A model generated the notes under the pieces. It worked only from the letters and a program-made list of their open reading frames with translations. It had not been told where the DNA came from and did not search any database. A program made the translations under genes and the position numbers. DNA of 64,000 nt from a bacterium (GTDB lineage Bacteria; Desulfobacterota; Desulfocorpusculales; Desulfocorpusculum), in assembly GCA_037481695.1 (NCBI GenBank), contig JBBFLE010000001.1, positions 378,989-442,988 on the forward strand, given 5' to 3'. Positions 37,216 to 45,788 of the stretch are shown piece by piece; the stretch's first letter is position 1, and each line of letters begins with the position of its first letter.

Positions 37216-37471
37216 AGTTTCTTCTCTATGATTTCAAAGTGCTCTTGCAATGAATGAGGCTCAATCTTTGGGTCGCATGGGATCAGCCTTGGAAGCCTCG
37301 GATTTTCCCCCTTGATGCGACAGTAGAGCTTGTCTGCTGTGTCTTGCATAGATCTTCCAGCATAGTAATGTGGTTTGAAGGGCTGATGCCTAGGCCTGTC
37401 TTATCAGTGGAACTTACCCCTTTGAAACAATGCTCTGGTTACAATTCTCTTAAAGATTCAGGAGGTCCCAA

Positions 37472-39334
37472 ATGGCTCCACCAGGATACGTGGGCAGGCT
37501 GCTTCGAGTGGATCTGAGCAAAGGAAAACTATGGATCCAGGAGTTATCGGAGAAGGAACTCAGGATTTGGGTAGGAGGCGTGGGGCTGGGAGCCAAGTAT
37601 TTGCTGGAAGAAGTGGGGCCCCATGTTTGCTGGGATCACCCAGAGAACCGTCTCATATTTACCAGTGGCCCACTGGCAGGATCTGGCTTCAGCGGAGCAG
37701 CCACCTTCAACGTGGTCTCCAAGGGTCCCATGACCGAGCTGGCAGGATCTTCCCAGGCCAACGGGTTCATGGGCGCCTATATGAAGTTCTCCGGATTCGA
37801 TGGTGTGGTCATACAGGGGCACTCTGCCAGGCCTGTTTATCTGGAACTGAAAGACGGAGCCGGTTACCTGAGGGATGCATCTTGGATTTGGGGGCTGCCA
37901 GTGGACCAGACCGAGGAGGGAATCCGCAAAGAGCTGGGAGCCAAGAGACTCCAGGTGAGTGTCTTCGCCATAGGGCCTGCTGGAGAAAACCTGGTACGCT
38001 ATGCGGCCATAGTAGGAGACGGAGGCCATGTGGCGGCACACAACGGCCTCGGTGCTGTCATGGGAGCCAAGAACCTCAAGGCCCTGGTGGCCCACAGGGG
38101 TCCCAGAGGCTTTTGTGTTGCCGAACCCGCCAGGCTCCAGGAGATCGACCTTGAATGCTTTGATTTCATGAAAGGTTTCGGCCCTTTTTTTAAGTGGGGC
38201 ACCGCCGGAGGGCTCTCCTCCATATATGCCCAAGGGGCCCTTCCCGTGCGCAACTACACGAGCAACCTATTCCAAGAACATGAGAGGATGAACGGGCAGT
38301 ACCTGAGGACCCACTTTCGGGTCAAGGCAAGGCCTTGCTTCAAGTGTCGAATGGCCCACGTAAAGGAGGTGACGGTTACCCAAGGACCCTATAAGGGCTT
38401 TATTGGTGAAGAGCCCGAATACGAGCAGGTTGCTGCTTGGGGGCCACAGATCGGCAACACGGATCTGGGGGCAACAGTGGTTCTGGCCCGAGAGGTGGAC
38501 AGGCTGGGCATGGATTGCAATGAGGCTTCCTGGTGCATCGGATGGGCCATGGAATGCTATGAAAAAGGTTTCTTGAGCCCCACACAGACAGAGGGGCTCA
38601 AGTTGAACTGGGGAAATGTGGAGGATGTCAGAGAACTCCTGGGACGCATCTCCAGGAGACAAGGTTTTCTCGGGAAACTCCTTGCCGAAGGTGTGATGAG
38701 GGCTGCTAGGGAATTGGGGGGGGAGGCCGAGCAGTGGGCAATCCACACCATGCAAGGGGCCAGCCCTAGAAGCCACGATCATAGGGGGCGTTGGACAGAG
38801 CTATTGGACACATGTGTGAGCAACACATCCACCATAGAGAGCTCCTTCGGGGGTATACATGCTGGTTTTGTGGGTATGAAGGAACTGGACGATCCCTTCG
38901 ACCACCTGGAGGTAGCAAGAACCTGCGCCAGGTTCAACGGCATTAGGCAGTTCGATGACTGTGTTGGCATCTGCAGGCTAGCCTCCATACACCCGGGGTT
39001 CACTCTCCGGGCCTTCAATGCAGTCACAGGGTGGGACTTCACCCTGCAGGACGCCTTCCAGGTGGGTTTGAGGGCAGTCAATGCCTTGAGGCTTTTCAAC
39101 CTTGCCCATGGGCTGAAAATGGAGCGGATGCGCCCATCCAGACGTTACGGCTCCGTGCCCCAAGAAGGCCCGGCAGCGGGCAAGGACATAATGGCCCGAT
39201 GGGATGAGATGATTAGGCTCTACCACCAGGAAATGGGATGGGATCCTTCCAGTGGAGAGCCCTTACCCCAGACATTGGAAAGACTTGGAATAAAGGATTG
39301 GTTTGAGAGCATAACAACGGTGAAGAAAAAGTGA
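37472..39334 (+). CDS. aldehyde ferredoxin oxidoreductase family protein (tungsten enzyme), C-x2-C-x3-H variant
   Basis: 620 residues. The N-terminal tungstopterin domain shows GYVGRLLRVDLSKGK and GHVAAHNGLGAVMGAKNLKA. The 4Fe-4S motif in the first part is C289-FK-C292-RMA-H296, with His in place of the usual third Cys; later cysteines at 497 and 501 (FDDCVGIC) could supply the fourth ligand. Its family oxidises aldehydes to acids, or reduces acids, using ferredoxin. AGGAGG precedes the ATG. A MoaD/ThiS-like protein with C-terminal GG overlaps its stop, as is common for AOR genes. Which aldehyde or acid it uses cannot be told. Confidence 0.92.
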   Translation: MAPPGYVGRLLRVDLSKGKLWIQELSEKELRIWVGGVGLGAKYLLEEVGPHVCWDHPENRLIFTSGPLAGSGFSGAATFNVVSKGPMTELAGSSQANGFMGAYMKFSGFDGVVIQGHSARPVYLELKDGAGYLRDASWIWGLPVDQTEEGIRKELGAKRLQVSVFAIGPAGENLVRYAAIVGDGGHVAAHNGLGAVMGAKNLKALVAHRGPRGFCVAEPARLQEIDLECFDFMKGFGPFFKWGTAGGLSSIYAQGALPVRNYTSNLFQEHERMNGQYLRTHFRVKARPCFKCRMAHVKEVTVTQGPYKGFIGEEPEYEQVAAWGPQIGNTDLGATVVLAREVDRLGMDCNEASWCIGWAMECYEKGFLSPTQTEGLKLNWGNVEDVRELLGRISRRQGFLGKLLAEGVMRAARELGGEAEQWAIHTMQGASPRSHDHRGRWTELLDTCVSNTSTIESSFGGIHAGFVGMKELDDPFDHLEVARTCARFNGIRQFDDCVGICRLASIHPGFTLRAFNAVTGWDFTLQDAFQVGLRAVNALRLFNLAHGLKMERMRPSRRYGSVPQEGPAAGKDIMARWDEMIRLYHQEMGWDPSSGEPLPQTLERLGIKDWFESITTVKKK

Positions 39335-39645
39335 TCCAGGTGGAATTGGAGCTTTGGCTGGGCTCTGGAAGCGAGCTGGGAGAGGAGTTCCAAGTGCTCT
39401 CCCCTGTTCGTTCCAGGACCATTGTAGAAATCCCCGAGGGAACCAGCTTGTGGCAGCTTCTGCGCACCATGGCCAGCAGAAACCCCCGTTTGCAAGATCT
39501 GCTTTTGGATCAGGAGAATTCCTGTTTGAGGTCTGATCTGGTGATTCTCAAAAACAACAGGCTGGATTCGCGCTCAAAACTGCTGAATGAAGTTTTAAAG
39601 GAGGGGGATCAGATCAGGCTGGTACCCATTTATGCCGGAGGATGA
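39331..39645 (+). CDS. MoaD/ThiS-family sulfur carrier protein associated with the AOR gene
   Basis: 104 residues with a beta-grasp pattern and a C-terminal Gly-Gly (LVPIYAGG) that is the thiocarboxylate site of MoaD-type carriers. The GTG at 39331 overlaps the upstream AOR stop. It likely supplies sulfur for the dithiolene of the tungstopterin of the adjacent enzyme. Confidence 0.85.
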   Translation: MIQVELELWLGSGSELGEEFQVLSPVRSRTIVEIPEGTSLWQLLRTMASRNPRLQDLLLDQENSCLRSDLVILKNNRLDSRSKLLNEVLKEGDQIRLVPIYAGG

Positions 39646-39679
39646 CTATCCCGGCTCATTCCCCAGAATCTTTGGCGTG

Positions 39680-39700
39680 GGGGCTGCGACCTAAAGCCCC
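39680..39700. terminator. possible terminator hairpin after the AOR-moaD pair
   Basis: GGGGCT (39680-39685) pairs with AGCCCC (39695-39700) around nine bases; a TTTT occurs about 15 bp further on. Weak as an intrinsic terminator. Confidence 0.35.
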
Positions 39701-39865
39701 GCTTACTCTTAGCCGTTTTAAGGCCTGGCCCCAGCCAAGCACCCCATGGGCAAATTCAGCTCATTCCAGGATCTCATCAAGCTGGCTCCCATTGTTCACA
39801 GACAATGTAAAGATGCAGGCTGAAGGTGTGTACTCCACTCACTCATCAAATGCAGCCAGAGATCT

Positions 39866-40654
39866 TCAGCAGGTGGGCAGGGGCCAAGGAGAAAACTCAC
39901 AGTAGAAACCACAGAGAATCTCCCAGAGCTGCTGGGGGAGGAGCTCTTTTACCTTTTGCACCACAACAAGAGGCGGAGGGCCGTAATAAGCCTCAGCCAC
40001 TGCTCCTGCTATGCAGGCCAGTGTGTCGCTGTCTCCTCCCAAAGAGACGGCATTTCTGACCGAGTCCTCCCAGGTTTCTGATTCCAGAAAGCTTATCAAG
40101 GCTTCTGGTACAGTGCCCTGACATGATACGTCAAAAGAATATCCCGGCCTGATATCAGCCAGGCTTCTTTTGAGATCATACCCGAACCTTTCACTGACTT
40201 CCCTGAGCATGAGCTCTTTGTCCCGTGTGGTCCGTGCCAGCCAAACAGCCAAGGCCGTGGCCTGAGCCCCCTTTATCCCTTCTGGGTGGTCGTGAGTCAC
40301 AAGGGCCGTTCGGGCAGCCTCTCTCAGGACATCTTCTTCCTGTTCCAAGGCCAGACCCACGGGGCTTACCCTCATGGCAGAACCGTTTCCCCAGCTTCCA
40401 TAAGGCCGGGGGTCCGATGCCTGCAGCCAGCGGAAGAAAGCCTGTCCATAACCCGCCCTTGGATAAAGACGCCCCAGCTCCCTGAGGCAGCGAGCATAGT
40501 CCCTGTCCTCCATCAGGGCCTTGGCAATGGCCAGGGTAAGAACGCTGTCGTCAGTGAACCTACAACGTGGATGAAACAAGGGGAACTCCTTGGTCTTGAT
40601 GGGTCTGGCCTCGTACACAGATCCGATTATGTCTCCTGCTATGGCACCCACCAT
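39866..40654 (-). CDS. ADP-ribosylglycohydrolase family protein (DraG/ARH-like)
   Basis: 262 residues. It has the dimetal-binding signatures of ADP-ribosyl hydrolases: AIAGDIIGSVYE at the N-terminus, RFTDDSVLTLAIA, and AVSLGGDSDTLACIAGAVAEAYYG. These enzymes remove ADP-ribose from proteins or small molecules. It is the last of a minus-strand set 5'-nucleotidase, beta-grasp protein, ADP-ribosylglycohydrolase, suggesting a nucleotide or ADP-ribose salvage role. No dinitrogenase-reductase system is in the window. Confidence 0.92.
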   Translation of the reverse strand: MVGAIAGDIIGSVYEARPIKTKEFPLFHPRCRFTDDSVLTLAIAKALMEDRDYARCLRELGRLYPRAGYGQAFFRWLQASDPRPYGSWGNGSAMRVSPVGLALEQEEDVLREAARTALVTHDHPEGIKGAQATALAVWLARTTRDKELMLREVSERFGYDLKRSLADIRPGYSFDVSCQGTVPEALISFLESETWEDSVRNAVSLGGDSDTLACIAGAVAEAYYGPPPLVVVQKVKELLPQQLWEILCGFYCEFSPWPLPTC

Positions 40655-40675
40655 GGAGTTTACTACCTGTTCTGC

Positions 40676-40891
40676 TCAGGTTGCCTTGGGGCCGTCCTGG
40701 TCATTTCCTAGGACATGGATCTCTTCCCCTTCTCTTAGGGCTCCGTCTAGGCCCAAGAGATTGCCCCAGCGGTCCTGGACTCGAAAACTACCATTCTTCC
40801 CCTCGTGGAGCAAACCCAACTGAATGAGAGCATGGCGCACCCTCATCCCTGGCAAGAGATCCACTGGCTTGCCGTTGACGAAAATCCTCAA
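40676..40891 (-). CDS. small beta-grasp (ThiS/MoaD-like) protein without C-terminal GG
   Basis: 71 residues: MRIFVNGKPVDLLPGMRVRHALIQLG then GLDGALREGEEIHVLGND. The pattern is beta-grasp, like ThiS or an N-terminal 2Fe-2S domain without cysteines, but there is no terminal GG. Its start overlaps the end of the 5'-nucleotidase gene by four bases, so the two are coupled. Role unknown. Confidence 0.7.
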   Translation of the reverse strand: MRIFVNGKPVDLLPGMRVRHALIQLGLLHEGKNGSFRVQDRWGNLLGLDGALREGEEIHVLGNDQDGPKAT

Positions 40892-42435
40892 GGTCCCTCC
40901 ATTTCTTGAATGCGCCCCTCTGTTTTGGCAGTTATGGGACTCTTTTTACTTATGTACTCTGCCACCAGATCGCGGATCCAGCGACCTGGCTCTGAAAAAA
41001 CCAGGCCCTCGGCCACCAGTGTCCCGCCTACAAGGTAGGGCATGGCACTGTTTCTTATGGCCTCAGAAAAGCTCTTGTAACCATCTCCACCTGCGGCCAG
41101 GAAATCATTCACGGCCACCACATAGATGGCCTCCGGATCCAGAGAAAGGCCATTGACCTTCACCTCCTTTAACCGCAATCCTTTGGGATCAGCCACATAA
41201 GAAATGCTGAGGCCCGAAACCTGCGGAAAACGCCCACCTCCCCGACCCCTCAAACCATGTTCCAGTGCATCCCAAAGCAGGGTACCTTTCACAGGTATTG
41301 CCACCAGGTAGTTGTCAAAGGGTAGTGCCCCGTAAACATCTCCCATACTTATCTGACCCTTGGGAATGCTCTTCCTTATGGATCCACCATTTATAACAGC
41401 CACCTGAGCCCCTGATACCTCCTTGAGAACGTCGGCCACCAAGTTTCCCAGATTGGTCTCTCTGTCCCGTACTGCCTCCCCGTCCAGATCCACCAGGCTG
41501 ATGCCTATTACTTTATCCAGAAGGCCCCTGAGCTTCATGGAGTAATGCTTCACCAGCTCATGAATAGCAGGATCCGGAGGCCCGGCTGAGGCACGAATCT
41601 CCTCCAAACGTCCTTCCCAATGTATGACCTTTTTGCCCTCAAGCCAAAGGTCAAGTACCCCTAGGGCCTTGCCGTGCTCCCAGGCCTGCACCACAAGGGT
41701 GTCTCCCACCAATGCGGGCACATCCACTTTGGTATGGCTGTGGCCACCCACTATGACCTGGACCCCTTTGACCCTAGAAGCCAGGTCCCGATCGGTCCCG
41801 AAACCGCAATGGGTAAGAGCCACCAGCAGGTCCACATGGGGTGAGAGGCGCTCGACCTCTGCGGCAAGACTCTGGGCTGGATCCAGCAACACCAAGCCTG
41901 AGAGGTTCCTAGGATGGGTAGTAAGAGCAGTGTCTGCTCCCAAGATACCCACGATGGCGACCCTTATGCCTCCAACTTCCTTCACCACATGGGGTACAAC
42001 CCCTTTAGCTCCCCTCACATTGGCTCCCAAGACCGGAAATCTGGCCTCCCCAATACGACTCCACAGGACTTCCTGCCCGAAATCGAACTCATGGTTCCCG
42101 AGCACCATGGCGTCCAGGCCCATTTGGTTCAAGAGCTGCACCACTGACTCCCCTTGGAAAAGATTGGCCCAGTTATCACCCTGGATCATGTCTCCGGCTG
42201 CCAGAAAAAGAGAGGGCTTCTCCTCTCTGAGCTGTCTTACCCTAGCCGCCAGCCATGCAGCGCCTCCCAGCTCTTCTGCAGCCCCCAGCGGTCTGTGGGG
42301 CTCAGCAAAGCCATGGAAATCATTGAAATACAGGATTCTGATTTGGTTTGTCTCAGCACGGCATATTGCAGTGATCAAGAAAAGGAGCAGCAGGATGATT
42401 CTTTTCACAGCTGACCTCACTTTCCCAGGCCTCAT
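40888..42435 (-). CDS. periplasmic 5'-nucleotidase/UshA-family metallophosphatase
   Basis: 515 residues with a signal peptide (VKRIILLLLFLITAICRAE). Metallophosphatase motifs: ILYFNDFHG, AAGDMIQG, VLGNHEFDFG, HCGFGTD, GGHSHTKV; then a 5'-nucleotidase C-terminal domain (AVINGGSIRKSIPKGQISMGDVYGALPFDN, VNDFLAAGGDGY). It should hydrolyse nucleotides or related phosphoesters in the periplasm. An ATG at 42435 is used; a GTG nine codons later, with GAGGTCA, is equally plausible. A second nucleotidase-like gene in this window is a selenoprotein. Confidence 0.92.
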   Translation of the reverse strand: MRPGKVRSAVKRIILLLLFLITAICRAETNQIRILYFNDFHGFAEPHRPLGAAEELGGAAWLAARVRQLREEKPSLFLAAGDMIQGDNWANLFQGESVVQLLNQMGLDAMVLGNHEFDFGQEVLWSRIGEARFPVLGANVRGAKGVVPHVVKEVGGIRVAIVGILGADTALTTHPRNLSGLVLLDPAQSLAAEVERLSPHVDLLVALTHCGFGTDRDLASRVKGVQVIVGGHSHTKVDVPALVGDTLVVQAWEHGKALGVLDLWLEGKKVIHWEGRLEEIRASAGPPDPAIHELVKHYSMKLRGLLDKVIGISLVDLDGEAVRDRETNLGNLVADVLKEVSGAQVAVINGGSIRKSIPKGQISMGDVYGALPFDNYLVAIPVKGTLLWDALEHGLRGRGGGRFPQVSGLSISYVADPKGLRLKEVKVNGLSLDPEAIYVVAVNDFLAAGGDGYKSFSEAIRNSAMPYLVGGTLVAEGLVFSEPGRWIRDLVAEYISKKSPITAKTEGRIQEMEGP

Positions 42436-42537
42436 CCAGGAACCAGACCCAGGTGACCTCCTATGGATTCTGCACCACCCATGGACTACTATCTATCATA
42501 ACAACTAAGCTCCTGAATCAAAACAAAAGGCAATGGA

Positions 42538-43533
42538 ATGAAACCAGGTGCAAAGGCCTCCTGTGTCCGGAAAAAAAAGAGCCGCAGCACTGAAGTCACA
42601 AGGGCCAGGCTTCTCTGGTTGGGGGGAATCCTGGGCTTTCTGGCTGCAGGGGCTCTCCTTTTTTGGGTGGCCAGACCCCTTGGAATGTCCTCTTTTGATG
42701 GGGAAAGGGCCTTCGGGCACCTCAAGGCTCAGTGGAGTTTCGGCCCCAGAGTGCCTGGGACCCAAGGGCATATGAGATGTCTGGATTATATTACCCGGGA
42801 GTTACAGGCTTATCTTCCCCAGGTGCATCATCACCGTTTCAAATACAAGAGCGCATTGCTGGGTGTGGTCCAGGGTACCAATGTTTGGGCCATTTCCTAC
42901 CCAGCCCACCAAAATCACACCGAACGCGTGCTTCTTTGTGCCCACTGGGACACGAGGCCTGTGGCCGAGAGGGATCCGGACCCATCCCGCAGGAGCCTGC
43001 CTGTGCCTGGAGCCAATGACGGGGCCTCGGGAGTGGCCGTGCTTCTGGAAGTAGCCAGAATCCTGGGACAAAACCCTCCGCCTGTGCACGTGGATATACT
43101 GCTCTTTGATATGGAGGACATGGGGGGCCTTCCCATTTCAGGTCCTGAGCAGGACCCCTTCTGTGTGGGCTCCAGTCGCTTTGTGGAAGAGCATCCCGAG
43201 TTCAAGGCAGATTACGGGATCCTGTTGGACATGGTGGGGAAGAAAAACCTCAGGATTCCCAAGGAGGCCATTTCCCTGGAGCGGGCACCTCAAGTGGTGA
43301 ACAGGGTATGGGCAGTGGCCAGAAGGCTTGGGGTAAAGGCTTTTTCCGAAAACAAAGGGCCAGCTGTGTTTGATGACCACGTTCCTTTTCTGGAAAGGGG
43401 AATCCCGGTCATAAACCTCATAGACATGGATTATCCCCCCTGGCACACTTCTGGGGACAACCCTGAGCATTGTTCCCCGCAGAGCTTGAAACAGGTGGGA
43501 GAGGTGATCTTGGGGGTGCTTTACGGCAAATGA
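42538..43533 (+). CDS. M28-family metallopeptidase / glutaminyl cyclase-like protein
   Basis: 331 residues with an N-terminal membrane anchor (LLWLGGILGFLAAGALLFWV). The co-catalytic metal ligands are recognisable: LLCAHWDTRP, PGANDGASGVAVLLEVARIL, LFDMEDMG, and VIDLID-like VINLIDMDYPPWHTSGDNP. The pattern matches glutaminyl-peptide cyclotransferases of the M28 fold more than aminopeptidases. It would act on the outer face of the membrane. Divergent from the 5'-nucleotidase. Confidence 0.86.
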   Translation: MKPGAKASCVRKKKSRSTEVTRARLLWLGGILGFLAAGALLFWVARPLGMSSFDGERAFGHLKAQWSFGPRVPGTQGHMRCLDYITRELQAYLPQVHHHRFKYKSALLGVVQGTNVWAISYPAHQNHTERVLLCAHWDTRPVAERDPDPSRRSLPVPGANDGASGVAVLLEVARILGQNPPPVHVDILLFDMEDMGGLPISGPEQDPFCVGSSRFVEEHPEFKADYGILLDMVGKKNLRIPKEAISLERAPQVVNRVWAVARRLGVKAFSENKGPAVFDDHVPFLERGIPVINLIDMDYPPWHTSGDNPEHCSPQSLKQVGEVILGVLYGK

Positions 43534-43678
43534 AGCTCGAGTTTGGGGACAACTGCATGAGCAGGTGGAGTTCATCCAGGCAAATCCCAATGCCATGGTG
43601 GGCCGGAATCTCCCTCATGGTGTAAACTATGAGTCCAAAGAAGATCGCTCAACACAACAAGCACAGAGGTGACCTACC

Positions 43679-44023
43679 ATGTACGGTAAGGGCTTCAGGG
43701 TCCGGAAAAAAGCAGGCTCCAAGGATTCCGGCGGTGAGCGTCCAGCAGAGGAAATCGTCAGGGAACTGAAAAGGAGCGCTTCCCCGCCCGGAAGCGATTA
43801 CAGGGAACGCTCCCTAAAGATCCACGGGCTCATCTGCGCCAAGTGTGCCAGGGAGTTTGAATGGAAGGATCGTCACCTCCTGACCGTGCACCACAAAGAT
43901 GGCAACCACAGGAACAATCCTCCCGATGGATCCAATTGGGAGAACCTCTGTGTTTACTGCCACGAGGACGAGCACAGCCGTCAGCTCCTGGGGGATTATT
44001 TGAGCCAAGGCCCCAAGGAATAG
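43679..44023 (+). CDS. YajD-like HNH nuclease family protein
   Basis: 114 residues with an HNH motif: ICAKCAREFEWKDRHLLTVHHKDGNHRNNPPDGSNWENLCVYCHEDEHSR, including two CxxC pairs. This matches YajD. AGAGGTGA lies before the ATG at 43679. The biological role of YajD is not established. Confidence 0.85.
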   Translation: MYGKGFRVRKKAGSKDSGGERPAEEIVRELKRSASPPGSDYRERSLKIHGLICAKCAREFEWKDRHLLTVHHKDGNHRNNPPDGSNWENLCVYCHEDEHSRQLLGDYLSQGPKE

Positions 44024-44120
44024 CTGGCTGAAATCTGCTTTCTCTTCCCATGACAAAGGAAGGCCCGGGTGAAGTTATGGAGGGATGTGGGCTGGCCTGG
44101 CCAAAGATTAAAGCACTGCC

Positions 44121-44978
44121 TCAAGACCTTGCTGCTGAGAGCTTTGCTAAAAGGAGATCCGGGGGGGTGATGAGTCTGTGAAGGCCCAGCCTCTTGGGAC
44201 TCAAGCCCAGGGCAAGGCCCACTAGCTGGGTTATGTAAAGCACTGGGATCCTGAACTCTACCCTAGACTCTTTCTTTGCTGCTTTTTGTTTCGCATCCAG
44301 CATCAAGTGACAAAGAGGACAGACTACAACCATGCAATCAGGCCTGAGCCTGGCGGCCTCTTCCAAGATTCCCGCAGCCAGCTTCAAGGCCACCCTTTCT
44401 TGGGTAAAGAGTAAAGGTCCCCCGCAGCAGTCCAATTTGCCTGGGAAGGCCACATTGCAAGCCCCGCTCGCAGTGATGATCCTCTCCAAGGCAAGGGGAT
44501 TCTCCATGCTCTCTTTTCCTGCCATGGGAAAGGGCCTTGCCACAAGACATCCGTAATAGGGCAACACCCTGAGCCCCTCCAGAGGCCTCACCAGCCGTTC
44601 CCTTATGGCCTCCTGGCCCAGATCCATGGCCAAAACCTCCAGGAGGTGCTTCACCCTGGGAGATCTGCTTCCATCATGGAGGCCCTCTAAGCCATTTTGC
44701 CCCTGAATCTCTTTTAGCACACGGAGGTGATTTGCATAACATGAGGAACAAGGCATGAGAATATTCATCCCCTGTGCCTGGATCTTCTCGAGGTTGGCAA
44801 AAGGCAGGGACCTGGCCCATTGCGGGTCCTTTTCCCTTGCCGCAGAGGCCCCGCAGCAGTTCCACCCCTGTATTTCCTCCAGCTCGATGCCAAGGCTAGG
44901 GGCCACGGCCATGAGGGACTCCTCGTACTCCCTGGCCGTTCCCTTGAGACTGCACCCTGGATAATAGAGGTACTTCAT
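44121..44978 (-). CDS. hdrB: heterodisulfide reductase subunit B-like (HdrB)
   Basis: 285 residues with both CCG domains: YYPGCSLKGT ... GWNCCGASAAREKD ... CSSCYANH, and YYGCLVARP ... KLDCCGGPLL ... CPLCHLMLD. In HdrB these hold two unusual 4Fe-4S clusters that handle disulfide or thiyl chemistry. The start overlaps hdrC by four bases (ATGA). In Gram-positive sulfate reducers hdrCB accompany qmoAB in place of qmoC; here they follow the HdrA/QmoB-like gene with a 350-bp gap. Confidence 0.93.
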   Translation of the reverse strand: MKYLYYPGCSLKGTAREYEESLMAVAPSLGIELEEIQGWNCCGASAAREKDPQWARSLPFANLEKIQAQGMNILMPCSSCYANHLRVLKEIQGQNGLEGLHDGSRSPRVKHLLEVLAMDLGQEAIRERLVRPLEGLRVLPYYGCLVARPFPMAGKESMENPLALERIITASGACNVAFPGKLDCCGGPLLFTQERVALKLAAGILEEAARLRPDCMVVVCPLCHLMLDAKQKAAKKESRVEFRIPVLYITQLVGLALGLSPKRLGLHRLITPPDLLLAKLSAARS

Positions 44979-45436
44979 GGAAGTTTTCCGCGCAGAAACA
45001 TCTTGAAAAGCAAAAGCAGATCCTCTAGAGGATGTCTGGGAATTCTCCCCAGTTGGGCTGCAAGGCCCAACTTCATTTCATTGACTCTGCCATTTTCGCG
45101 AATCATCCTCTCCATGCTCCTGTGGAATCCATCCTCTCTTGCCCATCCTTTTGCCCTTGCAAGTCTCCTGACGGCAAGAAGCACCTCCGAAACCTCAATT
45201 CCCCTAGGGCATCTGACAGTGCAGGCCTGACACTGGGCGCAAAGCTGCAAAAAAGGGCTCCGAGCCGCTTCTTCCACCCATCCCCGCTGCAGGAAGCGCA
45301 TCACCTTCCTGGGGGTGTGCCTAGTCTCAAAGGCCACGGGGCAGCCCGAGGAACACTTGCCGCACTGCACGCACCTGAGCGCCTGAAGCAGATCCTCACA
45401 AGCCGCATTATGTCCTGTTGTTTTTCCCTCGCCCAT
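44975..45436 (-). CDS. hdrC: heterodisulfide reductase subunit C-like ferredoxin (HdrC)
   Basis: 153 residues with two 4Fe-4S motifs: CVQCGKCSSGCPVAFE and CAQCQACTVRCPRGIEV. It carries electrons between HdrA-type flavoproteins and HdrB. It is translationally coupled to hdrB. No membrane segment is present, so unlike QmoC it is soluble. Confidence 0.93.
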   Translation of the reverse strand: MGEGKTTGHNAACEDLLQALRCVQCGKCSSGCPVAFETRHTPRKVMRFLQRGWVEEAARSPFLQLCAQCQACTVRCPRGIEVSEVLLAVRRLARAKGWAREDGFHRSMERMIRENGRVNEMKLGLAAQLGRIPRHPLEDLLLLFKMFLRGKLP

Positions 45437-45788
45437 GTCCCTAGGCCTTGGATCCCCCAGAGATGCTCTAGGAAGCCTTCACACTCATCTGATCCATGAA
45501 GCAAAATTTCTTCTGGCCCGCGTGGATCATGAACATCCAATAATTGGGACCAGGTCTATGACACCTTGGCCCACATCCTTTAGTAAGCTCCCAAGACAGG
45601 GCCAACTCAATCACATCCTAAGCTCAGTGCAATTCTCTCCAAGCTCAGATTTTTCTTGCCTTTTTCTCCGGCAAATGGCTCAGGTAGCCTCTTTAGGAGC
45701 ATGTTCCCTGGGCTTTTCCAGAGGAAACCTCATCATTGTTGCGGCGAGGCCCTTTTCTTTCTTTTCACCTTCGTGGCTAACGACCGGA
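45437..45788. other. gap between the HdrA-like gene and hdrC
   Basis: 352 bp with no supported gene in either strand. It may hold a separate promoter for hdrCB or a processing site; I see no clear hexamers or hairpin. Confidence 0.45.
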
